NCBI GenBank assembly: GCA_964476705.1
Contig: CAYZBM010000040.1
Location: 1 to 18,097 of the forward strand
DNA: 18,097 nt
Direction: 5' to 3'
Origin: CAYZBM01 sp964476705
GTDB taxonomy: Bacteria > Pseudomonadota > Alphaproteobacteria > Rickettsiales > UBA6187
Shown: positions 15,529 to 18,097 of the stretch, in pieces
How the letters are laid out: each line of letters starts with the position of its first letter
How positions within the stretch are numbered: the first letter of the stretch is position 1
Translations under genes and position numbers: made by a program
The notes under the pieces: generated by a model
Databases searched by the model: none
Seen by the model: only the letters and a program-made list of their open reading frames with translations
Told to the model about the DNA's origin: nothing

Positions 15529-16422
15529 ATGAGTTTATTTAGAAATATATCAAGAATATTAGTTTCTCTAAGTCCAACAACATTTAAGTATACTATTCCC
15601 ATAGTAGATAAAATTATTGCTGCTGATCCTAAAGTTATAATTCAGCTTGAAGGGATGTTAAGTCAAGAAGATTTGCGGCTTATGGCGCATTCTAAATATG
15701 CAAGAAATATTTCTGTTACTTGCTCAAGCATAGAGGAAATAAAAGCTGTGCTTGCTTGCGGCTTAACAGATGTTACCTTGAGGCATAGTTTTGTTTTTAT
15801 GGATGAGCTTACTAAATTCAAACTACCAGAAGGTTTAAGAAAATCATCTTTAGTAGATCTTTGGCCAAAATATACTAATGTTAATGAAAAACAACCGCAT
15901 CTTATCTCTAAAGCAAGATTAAAAGAATCACTAAAATATATGGTATCTTTGATAGGGAAAGGTGGCTCGATAATTTTAGATAGTAGACATGAACCGCTGG
16001 AGGCTAACTTAATGCAAGAAATTTTAGATTTTTCTAGATCTATTGTTGAGAATTCTGGTAATGAGATGTATCTGCTCCCCAGTCAAAATAATCTAGCTGA
16101 ACTTTCTCGTTTTGATCCTAAAAAAAGGCCAGAAATTGTAGCTTCCATATTGGGCAATGGAGTATCTTGGGCTGAGGCAATTTTACTTGAATGTGCCGAC
16201 AAAAATATAGATTTAAGAGTGCCAACTTCATGGCCAGAAGAACTACTTCTTGCTTTAGAGCCAATAAAATGGCTAGTTGACCAAAAATTAATAAAACTAG
16301 CAGATATTACAGCTGGAGGAATTCTTAGAGATATATTCACTCCTAAAACTGAGCTTAATCAGATTTATGTTGGAGCAAGAACTGAGCTTATGCTAGACAA
16401 GATGACAAAAAATTTTGGTTAG
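15529..16422 (+). CDS. Unrecognised 297-aa cytosolic protein
   Basis: I do not recognise this protein. It has no signal peptide or membrane segment and reads as a soluble alternating alpha/beta fold: repeated hydrophobic strands followed by charged helices (VIIQLEGML, NISVTCSSIEEIKAVLACG, SIILDSRHEPL, EIVASILGNGVSWAEAILLECADKNIDLRVPTSWPEELLLAL, LADITAGGILRDI). This pattern would suit a TIM-barrel-like or Rossmann-like fold, but no catalytic motif stands out. Codon use matches the neighbours, so it is a native gene. It starts 80 nt after the DUF3108-like gene on the same strand, and its end overlaps the convergent ATPase gene by 4 nt. Confidence 0.85.
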   Translation: MSLFRNISRILVSLSPTTFKYTIPIVDKIIAADPKVIIQLEGMLSQEDLRLMAHSKYARNISVTCSSIEEIKAVLACGLTDVTLRHSFVFMDELTKFKLPEGLRKSSLVDLWPKYTNVNEKQPHLISKARLKESLKYMVSLIGKGGSIILDSRHEPLEANLMQEILDFSRSIVENSGNEMYLLPSQNNLAELSRFDPKKRPEIVASILGNGVSWAEAILLECADKNIDLRVPTSWPEELLLALEPIKWLVDQKLIKLADITAGGILRDIFTPKTELNQIYVGARTELMLDKMTKNFG

Positions 16423-17645
16423 AGATAACTAACTGGGATTGAAAATATATCTTTAGTGATTGGTAAAGTATCATTACATAAGCAGATTACTGCTCCTTGA
16501 CCTATTTTATAATCAAGTGATTTTAATAAGGAAAAAGATTTTATATCAGCTTTACTAGGTCTTGATGTTCTTTTGAATTCTGTTGGGTAGAGAATTTGGT
16601 TTTGTTCAATAATTAAATCTATTTCTTTTTGATCTTTATCACGATAATAATATAAAAAGGCTTGTTTTCCATTATGCCAATAGCTTTTTAAGATTTCACT
16701 AAAAATATAAGTTTCTAAAATAGCGCCAGACATAGCTCCTGCCGCTAAAGAATCTGGAGATGACCATCTAGTTAAGAATGAGCATAATCCAGTATCCAGA
16801 AAGTATAATTTAGGAGTTTTTATTAAACGTGTAGTAACATTACGATGATATGGATATAAAAGATAGACTAAACCAGAAGCTTCAAGAACAGATAGCCATT
16901 TTTTTGCAGTTTTTTGATCTATGCTAGTATCTTTGGCTATTTCAGAATATTTTAGTAATTGACCAGTTCTTGCCGCTACTGCCTGCAAGAATTTAAAAAA
17001 ATCTATTTTATTTACTACTTGAATTAATTCGCTAACATCTCGTTCAATATAAGTTTGAACGTAAGATTGATAAAAAACATCCCAAGAAGCATTTTTGTCT
17101 AAAACAATTTGTGGATAAGAACCTTGCCATATAGTTTTATATATTGTGGGCGCATCTTTATAAGTAGGTTTTTCTTTTAAGGTCTCTTCTAGCCAAATAT
17201 TAGTTGGCATAAATTCTTTTGCAATAAAGCTTCTGCTTTCTAATTCTTTTTGTGAGAAACCTAATAGATTTAATATAGCCACTCTTCCTGCTAAAGATTC
17301 GGTTACATTTTGCATTAAATGAAATTGTTGTGAACCTGTTAACCAAAACATTCCTGGTTGTCTATTTTTATCCACCAGGATTTTTATATAGACAAAAAGT
17401 TCAGGAGCATATTGCACTTCATCAATTATGATGGGTGGAGGATAAAATTCTAAAAACATAGCTGGATCAGTTTTAGCCAAATCTCTAATTCCTATATCAT
17501 CCAAGGACACATAGTTTTTTGGCGATCCTTTACATGACTTTAATAAGGTGGTCTTCCCAACCTGCCTTGGTCCTGTAACTAGAATAACCGGGAAAGATTT
17601 ACTTGCTTGCAGTAAAGTCTGTTCTAGGGTTCTTTTTAAAGTCAT
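16419..17645 (-). CDS. AAA ATPase with C-terminal DUF4143 (PD-(D/E)XK-like) domain
   Basis: A 408-aa protein with an N-terminal P-loop ATPase: Walker A GPRQVGKT at 25-32, Walker B PIIIDE at 71-76 and sensor WLTGSQ at 101-106. The central RDVSELIQV and the winged-helix-like part (YSEIAKDTSIDQKTAKKWLSVLEASGLVYLL) are typical of this group. The C-terminal DUF4143 region keeps a nuclease-like set: E311, D343 in KEIDLII and E356-x-K358 in EFKR. These ATPases are common and mobile in bacteria, and their role is unsettled. The start at 17645 is the first ATG of the domain. All motifs appear intact, unlike many rickettsial copies that decay. Confidence 0.92.
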   Translation of the reverse strand: MTLKRTLEQTLLQASKSFPVILVTGPRQVGKTTLLKSCKGSPKNYVSLDDIGIRDLAKTDPAMFLEFYPPPIIIDEVQYAPELFVYIKILVDKNRQPGMFWLTGSQQFHLMQNVTESLAGRVAILNLLGFSQKELESRSFIAKEFMPTNIWLEETLKEKPTYKDAPTIYKTIWQGSYPQIVLDKNASWDVFYQSYVQTYIERDVSELIQVVNKIDFFKFLQAVAARTGQLLKYSEIAKDTSIDQKTAKKWLSVLEASGLVYLLYPYHRNVTTRLIKTPKLYFLDTGLCSFLTRWSSPDSLAAGAMSGAILETYIFSEILKSYWHNGKQAFLYYYRDKDQKEIDLIIEQNQILYPTEFKRTSRPSKADIKSFSLLKSLDYKIGQGAVICLCNDTLPITKDIFSIPVSYL

Positions 17646-17669
17646 AATTATCTCTTAAATGCTTTAGCG

Positions 17670-18046
17670 ATCTACTATCCATAAATACTATAGTATTTCA
17701 TGATTGAAATGACCTATATTATAGATCCTGAATAAAACATAAATAGTATTGTAAGTATATGTTTTTTCAGGATATATAGCATCATAGAAATAATTTAATA
17801 ATTATTGATTAGAGGTAAATTATTTCTTGATCTACTATATATTGTAACATAAATAAGTATAACGATCAAGATAAATTTCGTACAATATGGCAAGGCATTC
17901 CAGATTATACGAAAATTGGCTGTAAGCTTTGTAAATGCTGAGATATAATGGTAGTCCTTATATAGTATAATATAGTATAGTATTTTAGTTTGAAAAATTT
18001 ATATTTTGTGGATCCTGAATAAAACATAAATAGTATTATAAGTATA
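17670..18046 (+). repeat. R4: multi-hairpin dispersed repeat with internal direct repeat
   Basis: This gene-free right end contains, in order: a TCTACTAT box (17671-17678), a perfect 16-bp palindrome (17683-17698), a 35-nt segment (17688-17722) inverted relative to 204-238 with one mismatch, a hairpin with ends ATCCTGAA/TTCAGGAT (17725-17732/17766-17773), GCATCAT, a 12-bp stem (17786-17797/17816-17827), then TCTACTATAT. A 36-nt unit at 17724-17759 is repeated directly at 18011-18046 with one mismatch (G/A), so a second copy begins close to the window edge. Between the two units, 17831-17941 has a short open frame discussed among the findings. No complete gene is visible. Confidence 0.8.
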
Positions 18047-18097
18047 GTAAATTAGGTTGAATATTATTTAGATAATTCATATTTTAGATTGAAAAAA

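Noticed and set aside
17724..18046. 36-nt direct repeat considered as a CRISPR array or att pair
   Set aside because: Only two copies are visible, with a 251-nt spacing, no regular spacers and no cas or integrase gene nearby; it fits the hairpin repeat family.

Overview
The window looks like chromosome from an AT-rich intracellular alphaproteobacterium, most probably of the order Rickettsiales. Three things suggest this: a DUF2125 protein (an alphaproteobacterial family), a Coq10/RatA-type START-domain protein and an AAA/DUF4143 ATPase among short, reduced operons; very AT-rich intergenic DNA full of small palindromes, as known from Rickettsia; and the general style of the proteins. I cannot fix the genus from sequence alone.

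Layout. 1-311 is a stack of hairpins belonging to a dispersed repeat family (copy R1). 312-2860 (minus) carries DUF2125 followed by uppP. 3209-5382 (plus) is a tight run of five small lipoproteins that are paralogues of one another; I do not recognise the family, and it is the best candidate here for an undescribed system. A rhodanese and tRNA-Val(GAC) follow on the minus strand (5388-5833). 5881-6140 is repeat copy R2, then two tandem RDD membrane proteins (6252-7225), repeat copy R3 (7244-7375), and a DadA-like FAD oxidoreductase whose 3' end overlaps a convergent Coq10/RatA gene by 57 bp. A CAU-anticodon tRNA (probably Ile2) sits between the arms of a perfect 41-bp inverted repeat (9194-9234 / 9497-9537). 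pgsA and an M23 peptidase form a plus-strand pair (9595-11539). On the minus strand come a small two-helix membrane-protein ORF without a normal start codon (11543-11884) and clpB (11959-14532). A DUF3108-like gene (14664-15448) is split into two frames exactly at an A_AAA_AAG slippery heptamer. An unrecognised 297-aa protein and a convergent AAA/DUF4143 ATPase precede repeat copy R4 at the right end.

Functional themes. Much of the content concerns the envelope: undecaprenyl-phosphate recycling (UppP), phosphatidylglycerol synthesis (PgsA), peptidoglycan hydrolysis (M23), five lipoproteins, two RDD membrane proteins, and the exported-looking DUF2125 and DUF3108 proteins. ClpB adds stress protein disaggregation. 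The repeats occupy most of the larger non-coding gaps; copies differ by paired (compensating) substitutions in their stems, so folding rather than primary sequence seems to be conserved.
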